From positions 390,458-454,457 of the forward strand of contig NZ_FOQG01000002.1 in assembly GCF_900113685.1 (NCBI RefSeq): a stretch of DNA of 64,000 nt. Direction: 5' to 3'. Below are positions 48,601 to 56,623 of this stretch, piece by piece (the stretch's first letter is position 1; every line of letters begins with the position of its first letter). Below the pieces are notes generated by a model. That model saw only the letters and a program-made list of their open reading frames with translations. It was not told the origin of the DNA and searched no databases. This DNA is from Nocardioides psychrotolerans. GTDB lineage: Bacteria > Actinomycetota > Actinomycetes > Propionibacteriales > Nocardioidaceae. A program made the translations under genes and the position numbers.

Positions 48601-49920
48601 ATGAGCGCCCTCCCGATCGGGGCCGGCCCCGGCCCCGGCCCCGGCGCGCGCACCGGCGCAGCCTCCACCACCACCCCGATCCTGCACGTCGACATGGACG
48701 CGTTCTACGCCTCCGTGGCGACCCGCGAGCGGCCTGACCTCCAGGATGTGCCGGTGATCGTCGGGGGCGGGCACCGCGGGGTGGTGCTGTCGGCCAACTA
48801 CCTCGCCCGTCAGTACGGCGTCCGCTCGGCCATGACCGCCACCCGCGCCCGGCGGCTGTGCCCCCACGCCGTGGTCCTGCCCCCCGACTACGACACCTTC
48901 ACCACGGTGTCGACCTCGGTGATGGCCACCTTCCGCCAGGTCACCCCGCTGGTGGAGGCGCTGTCGCTGGACGAGGCGTTCCTCGACGTCCGCGGCTCCA
49001 CGCGCCGACTCGGCCCGCCGCTGCAGATCGCCGAGCAGCTGCGCGCGACGATCCACGACGAGCAGGGCATCACCTGCTCGGTCGGAGTGGCGGCCTCGGT
49101 CTCGGTCGCCAAGCTGGCCAGCCGGCGGGCCAAGCCCGACGGCGTGGTCGTGGTGCCGCCCGAGGAGATGACCTCCTTCCTGCACCCGCTCGACGTGGGC
49201 GAGCTCTACGGGGTGGGGGAGAAGACCCAGGCGATGCTGCACCGCCTCGGGCTCATCACCGTCGGCGACGTTGCCCACACCCCGCTGCGCACCCTCCAGC
49301 GCGCGGTCGGTGAGGCGCTGGGCCGTCAGCTGCACGACCTGTCCTGGGGCACCGACCGCCGCGAGGTCGTGGCCCGCACCGCCTCGGCCTTCGGCCTCGG
49401 GGGTGGCGAGCCCGACAAGTCGATGGGCGCCCAGGAGACCTTCGGCCGGGACACCGATGACCGGGCGGTGGTCCTGCGCGAGATGCTCCGGCTCACCGCC
49501 AAGGTGGCCGGCCGGATGCGCACGGCCGGGGTCGCCGGGCGCACGGTCACCATCACCGTGCGCTTCGCCGACTTCACCACCATCACCCGCTCGCGCACCC
49601 TGTCGGAGGCGACCGACGGCACCCAGGAGGTCTACCGCGCAGTCACCGGCCTCTACGACGCCCTCGGGCTGCAGCGCGCCCGGGTCCGGCTGGTCGGGGT
49701 GCGGGTGGAGGGCCTGGTGCCCCGCGACCGGGTCCACCAGCAGCTGGTCCTGGGCGAGCGGGAGCACGGCTGGTCCGAGGCCGACCGGGCCGTCGACCGG
49801 GCCACCCGGCGCTTTGGCGCGGCCGCCGTACGCCCTGCCAGCCTGATCGACCAGGAGGGTGCTGGTCGAGTCCGGTCGGTGCGAGCGTCCATCGCGGCGC
49901 CTCGCCGGCCGGATCGTTGA
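48601..49920 (+). CDS. dinB: DNA polymerase IV (Y-family)
   Basis: A 439-residue translesion polymerase. HVDMDAFYASVATRERPDLQ contains the first catalytic Asp, SLDEAFLDVRGS the second Asp/Glu pair, and VGVAASVSVAKLASRRAKPD and LYGVGEKTQAML follow. All catalytic residues are intact, so it is a true DinB and not the inactive ImuB. The N-terminus has a GPGPGPG stretch of low complexity. The C-terminus is basic and Arg-rich. The LexA box is not directly ahead; a repeat precedes it. Confidence 0.9.
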   Translation: MSALPIGAGPGPGPGARTGAASTTTPILHVDMDAFYASVATRERPDLQDVPVIVGGGHRGVVLSANYLARQYGVRSAMTATRARRLCPHAVVLPPDYDTFTTVSTSVMATFRQVTPLVEALSLDEAFLDVRGSTRRLGPPLQIAEQLRATIHDEQGITCSVGVAASVSVAKLASRRAKPDGVVVVPPEEMTSFLHPLDVGELYGVGEKTQAMLHRLGLITVGDVAHTPLRTLQRAVGEALGRQLHDLSWGTDRREVVARTASAFGLGGGEPDKSMGAQETFGRDTDDRAVVLREMLRLTAKVAGRMRTAGVAGRTVTITVRFADFTTITRSRTLSEATDGTQEVYRAVTGLYDALGLQRARVRLVGVRVEGLVPRDRVHQQLVLGEREHGWSEADRAVDRATRRFGAAAVRPASLIDQEGAGRVRSVRASIAAPRRPDR

Positions 49921-50103
49921 GCGGGTTCCTGGACGACCCCGCCGCGGGGCCGCGGGGACCGGTCCGGCAGGCTTCGGTCCGGCTCGTCCTGTCCGGTGTG
50001 GCCCGTTCGATATCGCTTCGGTGACGAATTTCGTGAACGTGCCTACCGTGATGTGGAAGCGCTGCCTAGACTTGCCCCACACCACGCGAGACGGAGGAGA
50101 TCC

Positions 50104-50547
50104 GTGCCACTCTCGGAAGAGGAACTGCGACTGCTCGAGCAGATGGAGCGCGCCCTCGTCGAAGAGGATCCGAAGTTCGCCTCCACGCTGAGGGGCACCA
50201 CGCTTCGCCGATCTGCCCGCCGCCGCGCCATCGTGGCCGGGGTCGTCTTCGTGATCGGCATCGTGGTCCTCATGACCGGTGCCATCACCAGCATCATCCC
50301 GGTCGGCATCGTCGGTTTCGTCATCATGCTGGCCTCCGCGACCGTCTCCCTGACCGCCATCCGCGGCCAGGCAGCCGCCGCCGCCGCTGAGCCGCGCCAG
50401 ACCGGTCATCCCTCCGGCTTCGCCGTCATCGACGGTGGCCGCAGCGGTCGCACCAAGCGTCAGCGCCGCCCCAGCAACGGCACCTTCATGGAGCGCGTCG
50501 AGGAGCGGTGGCGTCGCCGCCGCGACCAGAACGGTGGCGGTTACTAG
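50104..50547 (+). CDS. DUF3040 membrane protein
   Basis: A 147-residue actinobacterial DUF3040 protein. MPLSEEELRLLEQMERALVE and EDPKFASTLRG are the family N-terminus (cytoplasmic), followed by two membrane segments (AIVAGVVFVIGIVVLMTGAI and TSIIPVGIVGFVIMLASATV), and a basic C-terminal tail (RTKRQRRPSNGTFMERVEER). GTG 50104 has GGAGG upstream. Often found near cell-wall genes; function is unknown. Confidence 0.88.
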   Translation: MPLSEEELRLLEQMERALVEEDPKFASTLRGTTLRRSARRRAIVAGVVFVIGIVVLMTGAITSIIPVGIVGFVIMLASATVSLTAIRGQAAAAAAEPRQTGHPSGFAVIDGGRSGRTKRQRRPSNGTFMERVEERWRRRRDQNGGGY

Positions 50548-50570
50548 CCCGCAGCGCGCCGACACCGACG

Positions 50571-50600
50571 AGACCTCGCTCGCCCCGCGACCGGGGTCTT
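50571..50600 (+). terminator. Weak terminator candidate after the DUF3040 gene
   Basis: AGACC at 50571-50575 and GGTCT at 50595-50599 with a CCCC/GGGG alternative inside, followed by TTGTG. Two pairings compete, so support is modest. The rest of 50548-50850 holds repeats B and C. Confidence 0.35.
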
Positions 50601-50633
50601 GTGCTGTCCGGCCAACCCCTCGACTGCTCTATG

Positions 50634-50727
50634 TCGGCAGTTCACCTGCCCTCGCCCTCCGCTGAGCGCGACGGGCCCGACGTACGCACCGAACTGCCCG
50701 GGGGAAGTGGCGGACAGGCGCCAGGGT
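50634..50727. repeat. Dispersed palindromic repeat, copy B
   Basis: GGCAGTTCACC at the left, GAACTGCC near the right and a GCTGAGCG core, followed by GTGGCGGACAGGCGCC. Its reverse complement matches copy A at 26309-26397 in the end arms and in the tail GGCGCYTGTCCGCCA. Same element in opposite orientation. Confidence 0.65.
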
Positions 50728-50773
50728 CCCCGGACATCCGGGTACTCATGCAGTCCGTGACGCCGACCCACGA

Positions 50774-50841
50774 CCGGAAAGTGCGGCACGTTTTCTACCT
50801 CCGGCCGGCCCGGAAGGTCGAGAACGTCCCACACTTTCCGG
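50774..50841. repeat. Imperfect 22-bp inverted repeat before the transglutaminase gene
   Basis: CCGGAAAGTGCGGCACGTTTTC (50774-50795) against the complement of 50820-50841 matches at 19 of 22 positions; the spacer is 24 bases. It lies between the convergent DUF3040 and transglutaminase genes, and could serve as a bidirectional terminator. Confidence 0.6.
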
Positions 50842-50850
50842 GCCTGACGC

Positions 50851-53238
50851 TCAGCCGACGTGCTCGACGACCCCGCTGTCGAGCGACTCGGTGCGGGGAG
50901 CGGGGACGGAGGAGCTGCCGCGCTCGGGGCGCAGGAGCGAGCGCGGCCACCAGTGCGCCGTACGACGGACCCGCGGCACGCAGCCCAGGCGCAGCGCCGC
51001 GATGCAGACGGTGACGTCCTCGGCGAGCGAGGCCTCGACGCCGGCGCCGGCGTGGCCGCGGGCGTAGCGCAGCCGCTCGAGCCGCTCGACGATCCGGTCG
51101 ATCGCGGCGACGGCCTCCGGTGCCAGCTCGGGCCCGCGCGGTGGGCGTTGGACCCCGTCCTGCTCCGGGCCGCCGAGCTGGGTGACCAGCCAGTCGCGAG
51201 TCTCCCGCGGCGAGCGGTCACGCGGCCAGGCCAGGCCCAGGTCGCGTGCCTCAGCCCGCAGCTCGGTCCACGCGAGCTCGGGCCCCCCGGCGAGGCGACG
51301 CTCGCGCACGCGCTGGCGCAGCAGCTGTGGGGAGAGCGCGATCGCGACCAGCAGCGCGAGCCCGACGAAGATGCCGAGCACGCGCAGCCACGGGAAGGCC
51401 GAGCCGTCGTCACCGGCGTCGGCAGCGGCCGCGTCCTCCTCGGGGGTCGCGGAGGCCGACGGGCTCTCGGAGGTGCGGTCGGGGACCGCCTCGCTCGCGC
51501 CGGCCGACGGGATCTGCGGGTTGGGGGCCGCAGGGACGTTCTCGGTGGTATAGCCCGGGACCTCGCGCACGCGGTCCGAGGGTGTGGGCTCGAAGAGCAC
51601 CCAACCGGCGCCGGGGAAGTAGAGCTCGGGCCAGGCGTGGAGGTCGCGCGAGCTGTATTCGAAGACCCCCGCGCCGACGCGCTCCGGCTCGAGGAAGCCG
51701 ATCGCCACTCGCGACGGGATCTCCAGCACCCGGGCCATGACGGCCATGGCAGCGGCGAACTGCTCGCAATAGCCGACGCGGCCGCCGTCCTCGTCGAGGA
51801 ACGCCTCGAGCTCGTCGACGCCGTTGCCCTCGTCGGACTCGTCGATGCTGTAGGTGAAGCCGCCGTCGACGCGGAACCACCGCTGGAGGGCCTGCGCCTT
51901 CTCGAACTTGGTCTCGGCCTCGTCGGTGACACCCAGAGCCAGGTTGGTCACGAGGGAGGGCACCCCCGTGGGCAGGTCGAGGAACTCCGTGTTGTCCTCG
52001 TTGACCGCGGAGCCCGACGCCGCCATCTCGGCGGCCTGGAGGTCGAGCTCGACCGCGGTCATCGCGTAGTCGAGCCCGGCGACCGACTCCTCGTCCGGCC
52101 CGGCGATGAAGTCCATCGTCTTGGGGTCGAAGCGCCAGTCGCCGCGGGCGACGATGGAGGAGATCGGCGCCTGCGTGGGGAGCCAGGTCGAGTCGAAGCC
52201 CTCGGTGACGTTGACGCGGTAGTCGTAGGTGCGGCGCGGCACGCTCGGCAGCACGCCTTCGAGCGCGGGCATCGCGCCGTTGGGCAGGTTGTCCGTGGGC
52301 ACCTCGCGGTCGCCCGAGCTCCACTCGTTCTGGCTGAAGCGCGTCAGCGCGGCGATCCGCAGGTGGTCGGGGGACGGGTCGTCCGTGGTGATCCGGATCA
52401 GGGGCACGTCCGGACCCTGCTTCAGGTCGCGCTGGAGGTCGGCCATCGGGTTCTTGATGGTGATCTCGTTGTCGCCGCCGGGCCCGTTGCCGAAGTCGAA
52501 GAGGGTCACGTCGAGCGTCGGGATCGCGAGAGGTACGACGAGCGCCAGGGCCGTCGCCACACCACCGATCGCGCCGGCGCTGGTCCTGACGGCCCCGGCC
52601 CGGACGCCGAGCCCGGTGTCGTTCTCGAGCTGCTGGCCCAGCGGGCGGCCCCAGCGGGAGACCTGCTCGCTCTCGTGCAGGTAGAGCAGGGACATGAAGC
52701 CGACGGCCGTGGCCGCGAAGACCCACCACGAGATGCTCGTGTCGAGGAGGCTGACCGGGACGCTGTAGACGCTGAGCAGCGGAAGCCCGGCCAGCGGGAC
52801 GCGGCGCAGGGTGCAGGCCAGCAGGTCCACCAGCAGGAGGCACCCGAGCCCGCCCGCCACGAGCAGCGGATGGATGCCCGGCACGCCGTCCGGGACGGGA
52901 GCGGCGTAGCCGTTGGCGCTCTCGACCGCGTCGCGGAACGCGTTGACGAACTCGGCGTAGGCAGGGCCCACCGGCAGCGGGGAGCCGGTGAGCATGAGGC
53001 AGGCCAGCATCCCGGAGAGCGCGACCTGGAGCAGGAAGACCACGGGACCGGGCAGCCGCCACCAGCGGGCGAGGGCCCCGGTGCCGGCCACGACGGCACC
53101 GAGCACCAGGAGCGGACCGAGGTAGGGCGAGGACGATTCGCTGAAGTCGCGCCAGGAGAAGGTCGCCGCCCAGGTGGTCGCGGCGGCGACCAGGGCCAGG
53201 CGCAGGCCGCTGCCGAGGCTGGCGCGGTCGCGCTTCAC
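50851..53238 (-). CDS. Transglutaminase-domain membrane protein (TgpA/DUF3488 type)
   Basis: A 795-residue protein. The N-terminal part has about six to seven membrane helices (LRLALVAAATTWAATFSW; VVFLLQVALSGMLACLML; LLPLLSVY-type helices). A large extracellular domain follows with the transglutaminase Cys in GRVGYCEQFAAAMAVMARV, His in SRDLHAWPELY and Asp in FEPTPSD. A helix near 628-645 (LRVLGIFVGLALLVAIAL) precedes a cytoplasmic tail. It starts at GTG 53238 inside the DUF58 stop. With MoxR and DUF58 it forms a three-gene operon; substrate is unknown. Confidence 0.9.
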   Translation of the reverse strand: MKRDRASLGSGLRLALVAAATTWAATFSWRDFSESSSPYLGPLLVLGAVVAGTGALARWWRLPGPVVFLLQVALSGMLACLMLTGSPLPVGPAYAEFVNAFRDAVESANGYAAPVPDGVPGIHPLLVAGGLGCLLLVDLLACTLRRVPLAGLPLLSVYSVPVSLLDTSISWWVFAATAVGFMSLLYLHESEQVSRWGRPLGQQLENDTGLGVRAGAVRTSAGAIGGVATALALVVPLAIPTLDVTLFDFGNGPGGDNEITIKNPMADLQRDLKQGPDVPLIRITTDDPSPDHLRIAALTRFSQNEWSSGDREVPTDNLPNGAMPALEGVLPSVPRRTYDYRVNVTEGFDSTWLPTQAPISSIVARGDWRFDPKTMDFIAGPDEESVAGLDYAMTAVELDLQAAEMAASGSAVNEDNTEFLDLPTGVPSLVTNLALGVTDEAETKFEKAQALQRWFRVDGGFTYSIDESDEGNGVDELEAFLDEDGGRVGYCEQFAAAMAVMARVLEIPSRVAIGFLEPERVGAGVFEYSSRDLHAWPELYFPGAGWVLFEPTPSDRVREVPGYTTENVPAAPNPQIPSAGASEAVPDRTSESPSASATPEEDAAAADAGDDGSAFPWLRVLGIFVGLALLVAIALSPQLLRQRVRERRLAGGPELAWTELRAEARDLGLAWPRDRSPRETRDWLVTQLGGPEQDGVQRPPRGPELAPEAVAAIDRIVERLERLRYARGHAGAGVEASLAEDVTVCIAALRLGCVPRVRRTAHWWPRSLLRPERGSSSVPAPRTESLDSGVVEHVG

Positions 53239-54554
53239 CGGGTCACCTCCGGCTCGAGGGGACGCTCGCCGGGCTGCGACATGGCCATCCCGCCCGGCGC
53301 GTCGGCGCCCCCACCGCGGGGGGACTGGGTGTTGCGGCCGAGGTCCTGCCAGACGGTGTCGAGCCGGTCACGAGGCCCGAGGGTGACGGTGCGCCAACCC
53401 TGCTGTGTCAGCACCGGGGCGGCGCTGCCGGCACCCTGGGCCGGCGTGGCCCAGGCGTCCACGTCGAGCGCGATGGCGAGCGCCGAGGTCGTGTGGTGCT
53501 GCATGCGGCGCAGCGCCGGCACGTCCATCGGCTCGAGGCTGCCCAGGACCGCGACCGTCAGGCCGCCGTGGGTCTGCTCGCCCAACCAGCTGGTGTCCAG
53601 CTGGATGGCTGGCTCCGGCTTCACGACGGCGAGCGCCTCGAGCAGCGGTCCGGTGTTGAGGTCGGCGTCGCGCTGGTGCCACGAGCTCGCCGAGTCCTCG
53701 CCGGAGGCCGTCACGAGACGGACGGTGAAGCCCCGGTGGCTGAGGTGGACCGCGATCGACGCGGCCGCGGAGACGGCGGCCTCCAGCGAGGAGGCGATGC
53801 CCTGGCCGCGGTGGACCCGCACGCGGTTGTCGAGGAACAGCGTCGCGCGCGACTGCCAGGGCTGCTCCTCGCGGCGCACCATCAGCTCACCCACGCGCGC
53901 CGAGCTGCGCCAGTGGACACGGCGCAGGTCGTCACCCTGGCGGTATTCCCGCACCGTGACGTCCTCGGCCGAGCCGGCCGCGAAGGCGCGCGGCCGGTTG
54001 TCGCCGGAGCCGGTCCAGCCACCGCCGAGCGGGATGGTGGGCAGCGGGACCGTGCGCGGCGTGACCACCAGCGGGACCGTCGTGCGGAAGGCACGACCGA
54101 GCTCGACGAGACCGAACGGGTCGCTCACACGCACCGACATGGGACCGATCTCGAAGTGCCCGCGCACGTCGGAACGCACCTGGTAGGTCACGTTGCGACG
54201 CCAGCCGTGACCGATGCCCTCGAGCACGAAGCGCGGCCGTGTGCCGAGCACGTAGGGCACCTGGTCCTCGAGCAGCAGCACCCCGCTGGGGGTGCGCCCC
54301 TCATTGGTGAGGGTCAGGTTGACCCGGGCCGGCTGACCGGCGGCGACCAGCTGCGGGGAAACGGTGCGCACGAGCGCCAGGCGATAGCGGCTGCGACCGA
54401 GGAACACCGCGGTCACCAGCGGGAGGGCCAGGACGAGGATGCCGACGCGGGTCAGCGCAGGCTGGCCGAGCAGCACCGAGCAGACGACGGCCGTGACCCC
54501 GGCAGCGAGGAACGCCCGCCCGCGGACGGTCAGACCGGCCAGCGCCTCACGCAC
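53235..54554 (-). CDS. DUF58 protein
   Basis: A 439-residue DUF58 protein with a von Willebrand-like region. Two N-terminal membrane helices (FLAAGVTAVVCSVLL, then VGILVLALPLVTAVFLG) are followed by a beta-rich stretch and the family signature EYRQGDDLRRVHWRSSARVG, then a VWA-like region with LFLDNRVRVHRGQG. DUF58 proteins pair with MoxR ATPases, perhaps in protein complex assembly. GTG start overlaps MoxR by 8 bases and the transglutaminase by GTGA. Confidence 0.9.
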   Translation of the reverse strand: MREALAGLTVRGRAFLAAGVTAVVCSVLLGQPALTRVGILVLALPLVTAVFLGRSRYRLALVRTVSPQLVAAGQPARVNLTLTNEGRTPSGVLLLEDQVPYVLGTRPRFVLEGIGHGWRRNVTYQVRSDVRGHFEIGPMSVRVSDPFGLVELGRAFRTTVPLVVTPRTVPLPTIPLGGGWTGSGDNRPRAFAAGSAEDVTVREYRQGDDLRRVHWRSSARVGELMVRREEQPWQSRATLFLDNRVRVHRGQGIASSLEAAVSAAASIAVHLSHRGFTVRLVTASGEDSASSWHQRDADLNTGPLLEALAVVKPEPAIQLDTSWLGEQTHGGLTVAVLGSLEPMDVPALRRMQHHTTSALAIALDVDAWATPAQGAGSAAPVLTQQGWRTVTLGPRDRLDTVWQDLGRNTQSPRGGGADAPGGMAMSQPGERPLEPEVTR

Positions 54555-55566
54555 GGTGCTGGGGCTCGGGCACGGGCACGGCGGCCACGAGCGCGTCGAG
54601 GATCGCCATGGTCGAGCGACCGCTCATCGCCGACTCGACGCTCGGCAGCAGCCGGTGCGCGAGCACGGGCCGGGCCAGCGTGCGCAGGTCGTCGGGCAGG
54701 ACGTAGTCGCGCGCGTGGATCGCGGCGAAGGCCTTGGCCGCGCGCACCAGGTGGAGCGTGGCGCGGGGAGAGGCGCCCAGGTTGAGCTGGTCGGTGCGGC
54801 GGGTGGCACCGGTCAGCGCGACGGCGTAGCGCTGCACGGCGGGGGAGACGTAGACCTGGGCCACGATCGCGCACAGCTTGCGGATCTCCGCAGCGTCCGT
54901 CACGGGCTCGAGGTCGTCGATGGGGTTGGAGGCGGAGCGCGAGTCGAGCATCGCGATCTCGGCCGCCTCGACGGGGTAGCCGATGGACACGCGGGCCATG
55001 AACCGGTCGCGCTGGGCCTCGGGGAGGGCGTAGGTGCCCTCCATCTCGATGGGGTTCTGGGTGGCGATCACCATGAAGGGGGCCTCGAGCTGGTAGGTGC
55101 CGGTGTCCACGGTCACCTGCCGCTCCTCCATGCACTCCAGCAGCGCCGACTGGGTCTTGGGGGAGGCGCGGTTGATCTCGTCGCCGACCACGATGTTGGC
55201 GAAGACCCCGCCGGGGCGGAACTCGAACTCGCGGGTGTTCTGGTTGAAGATCGAGACGCCGGTGACGTCGGAGGGCAGCAGGTCCGGGGTGAACTGGATG
55301 CGCCGCACCGTGCAGTCGATGCTCCGGGCCAGGGCCTTGCTCAGCGTCGTCTTGCCGACCCCGGGCACGTCCTCGATCAGGAGGTGGCCCTCGGCGAGCA
55401 GCACGACCAGCGCGGAGTTGACCACGTCGGGCTTGCCCTCGATGACGCGCTCGATGTTGCTGCGCACCTGACCCACCACCCGGGACAGGGTCTCGAGGTC
55501 GGCTCCCGCTCCCGGGCCCGACGGGCTCCCCGTCGTCCCAGCAGCCGTCACAGTCGTTGCCTCCAC
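54547..55566 (-). CDS. MoxR-family AAA+ ATPase
   Basis: A 339-residue AAA+ ATPase. GHLLIEDVPGVGKTTLSKAL is the Walker A region, VVGDEINRASPKTQSALLEC the Walker B region, IATQNPIEMEGTY sensor 1, and GASPRATLHLVRAAKAFAA sensor 2. MoxR proteins act as chaperones with DUF58/VWA partners. GTG 55566 is preceded by GGAAGG. First gene of the MoxR-DUF58-transglutaminase operon; divergent from mraZ. Confidence 0.92.
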   Translation of the reverse strand: MEATTVTAAGTTGSPSGPGAGADLETLSRVVGQVRSNIERVIEGKPDVVNSALVVLLAEGHLLIEDVPGVGKTTLSKALARSIDCTVRRIQFTPDLLPSDVTGVSIFNQNTREFEFRPGGVFANIVVGDEINRASPKTQSALLECMEERQVTVDTGTYQLEAPFMVIATQNPIEMEGTYALPEAQRDRFMARVSIGYPVEAAEIAMLDSRSASNPIDDLEPVTDAAEIRKLCAIVAQVYVSPAVQRYAVALTGATRRTDQLNLGASPRATLHLVRAAKAFAAIHARDYVLPDDLRTLARPVLAHRLLPSVESAMSGRSTMAILDALVAAVPVPEPQHRA

Positions 55567-55751
55567 GTGCCGTTCCTTCCCCGTCGCACCTGTTGAGAGC
55601 GCCCAGGCGGGCGCCGAGACCTCCAGGTTGCCTGGATCACACCCTAGATCGCTGCGGCAACACGTGCCGAGCGGTCCTCCTGACCCGCTGCCTCAGACGC
55701 CCGACAGCGGGGGGTTGGTTGCGCCTGGGGTGCACATGGGGTGATTGGTGG

Positions 55752-55779
55752 TTGACGGTGGGGGAATGTGGAGTAATGT
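55752..55779 (+). promoter_or_regulatory. mraZ promoter (-35 TTGACG, -10 TAATGT)
   Basis: TTGACG at 55752-55757 and TAATGT at 55774-55779 with a 16-base spacer; the latter overlaps the MraZ repeats, so MraZ binding would block it. Confidence 0.5.
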
Positions 55780-55793
55780 GGAGCAAAGTGGAG
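55768..55793 (+). promoter_or_regulatory. MraZ operator, three GTGGAG repeats
   Basis: GTGGAG at 55768, 55778 and 55788, exactly 10 bases apart, about 70 bases before mraZ. This spacing and sequence are those of the MraZ binding repeats upstream of dcw clusters, so mraZ autoregulates the cluster. Confidence 0.85.
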
Positions 55794-55860
55794 GAAGGGA
55801 CCAGTGCGGTGGATGGCGGTGGCTCAAGGTGCTGAAGGTGGCTGACGAAGGAGGGGCTCC

Positions 55861-56283
55861 ATGCGGTTCATGGGCACCTTCACGCCGAAGCTCGACGAGA
55901 AAGGTCGGCTCTTCCTCCCCGCGAAGTTCCGGGACCGGCTGGCTGAGGGGGTTGTCGTGACACAAGGTCAGGAGAACTGCCTGGTCGTCTGGCCCCCGGA
56001 GGTCTTCGACCGCGAGGCCGACCGGGCCTCGGAGAAGCCGATGACCAGCAAGGCCGCACGTGGCTACAACCGCATGTTCTTCTCCGGGGGCGACGAGGTC
56101 ACCCCGGACAAGCAGGGCCGCATCGGCATCCCCTCGAACCTGCGGGACTACGCCGAGCTCGAGCGGGACGTGGTCGTGATCGGCGTGCGGGACCGCCTCG
56201 AGATCTGGAACCCCACCAAGTGGCGGGAATACCAGGAGGCCGAGGTCCTCAAGTTCGCCGACCTCGACGAGGACGACGAGTAG
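55861..56283 (+). CDS. mraZ: Transcriptional regulator MraZ
   Basis: A 140-residue double-AbrB protein that represses the division and cell-wall cluster. FTPKLDEKGRLFLPAKFRD (first copy) and VTPDKQGRIGIPSNLRD (second copy) are the two AbrB-like motifs. AAGGAGG-type spacing (gaaggaggggctccATG) is good. The three GTGGAG repeats and promoter lie just upstream. Family length matches. It opens the dcw cluster. Confidence 0.94.
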   Translation: MRFMGTFTPKLDEKGRLFLPAKFRDRLAEGVVVTQGQENCLVVWPPEVFDREADRASEKPMTSKAARGYNRMFFSGGDEVTPDKQGRIGIPSNLRDYAELERDVVVIGVRDRLEIWNPTKWREYQEAEVLKFADLDEDDE

Positions 56284-56298
56284 CACAACTGCACATCA

Positions 56299-56417
56299 GA
56301 TCCGCAGGACGAGGTCTCGCGCCCGCTTCCTGTACTCGCCGAGTTCTGGGCACCTTCCCCGGCGCCAGAAAGCGGCACTTCCCTCGGGAAGCGGGCAGGG
56401 ACCTGGTCCTGCGGATC
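56299..56417. repeat. 119-bp inverted-repeat element in the dcw cluster
   Basis: GATCCGCAGGAC-[GC]-AGGT at both ends (56299-56315 and complement 56401-56417), with further matching CCCGCTTCC arms, and an inner TTCTGG/CCAGAA palindrome. The whole 32-base arms match with few changes and one gap. It sits between mraZ and the small ORF; it could be a MITE-like insertion or an RNA structure affecting downstream expression. Confidence 0.65.
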
Positions 56418-56462
56418 ACCAGCACCAGCACCAGCACCAGCACCAGCACCAGCACCAGCAGC
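56417..56462 (+). repeat. CACCAG hexanucleotide repeat
   Basis: About 7.6 copies of a six-base unit (CACCAG) in tandem immediately after the inverted-repeat element and 25 bases before the 44-codon ORF. Length change would alter leader length without changing frame. Confidence 0.85.
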
Positions 56463-56487
56463 GCACTCTCGAGCGGGGTCGAAACCG

Positions 56488-56622
56488 ATGAGCGTCACAC
56501 AGCCGGCACCACGCCGGGTCCGTCACCAGGCGCGTGATGCTGCCGCGGTGATGGCCTTCTCGGCCGGCACCTCGGTGGCCTTCGCGCTCGCCTTCCTCCT
56601 GCTCTCCCAGCTGGGTCGCTGA
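56488..56622 (+). CDS. 44-residue membrane ORF between mraZ and rsmH
   Basis: A 44-codon frame from ATG 56488 to TGA at 56620-56622, one base before the rsmH ATG. It starts [18 protein letters not shown] (basic, cytoplasmic) and ends with one membrane helix ([20 protein letters not shown] then LGR). Positive-inside charge pattern and tight spacing to rsmH suggest a real small protein. I know no name for it. Confidence 0.6.
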   Translation: MSVTQPAPRRVRHQARDAAAVMAFSAGTSVAFALAFLLLSQLGR

Positions 56623-56623
56623 C

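Noticed and set aside
48610..48660. GGCCCC repeats coding the Gly-Pro run at the start of dinB as a separate repeat element
   Set aside because: They are in frame within the coding sequence and encode a low-complexity N-terminus; no copy elsewhere in the window.
56220..56537. Frame through the CACCAG tract coding a Thr-Ser repeat
   Set aside because: The frame starts inside mraZ in another reading frame, has no family match, and the hexamer explains the Thr-Ser run. The downstream 44-codon ORF is a better candidate.
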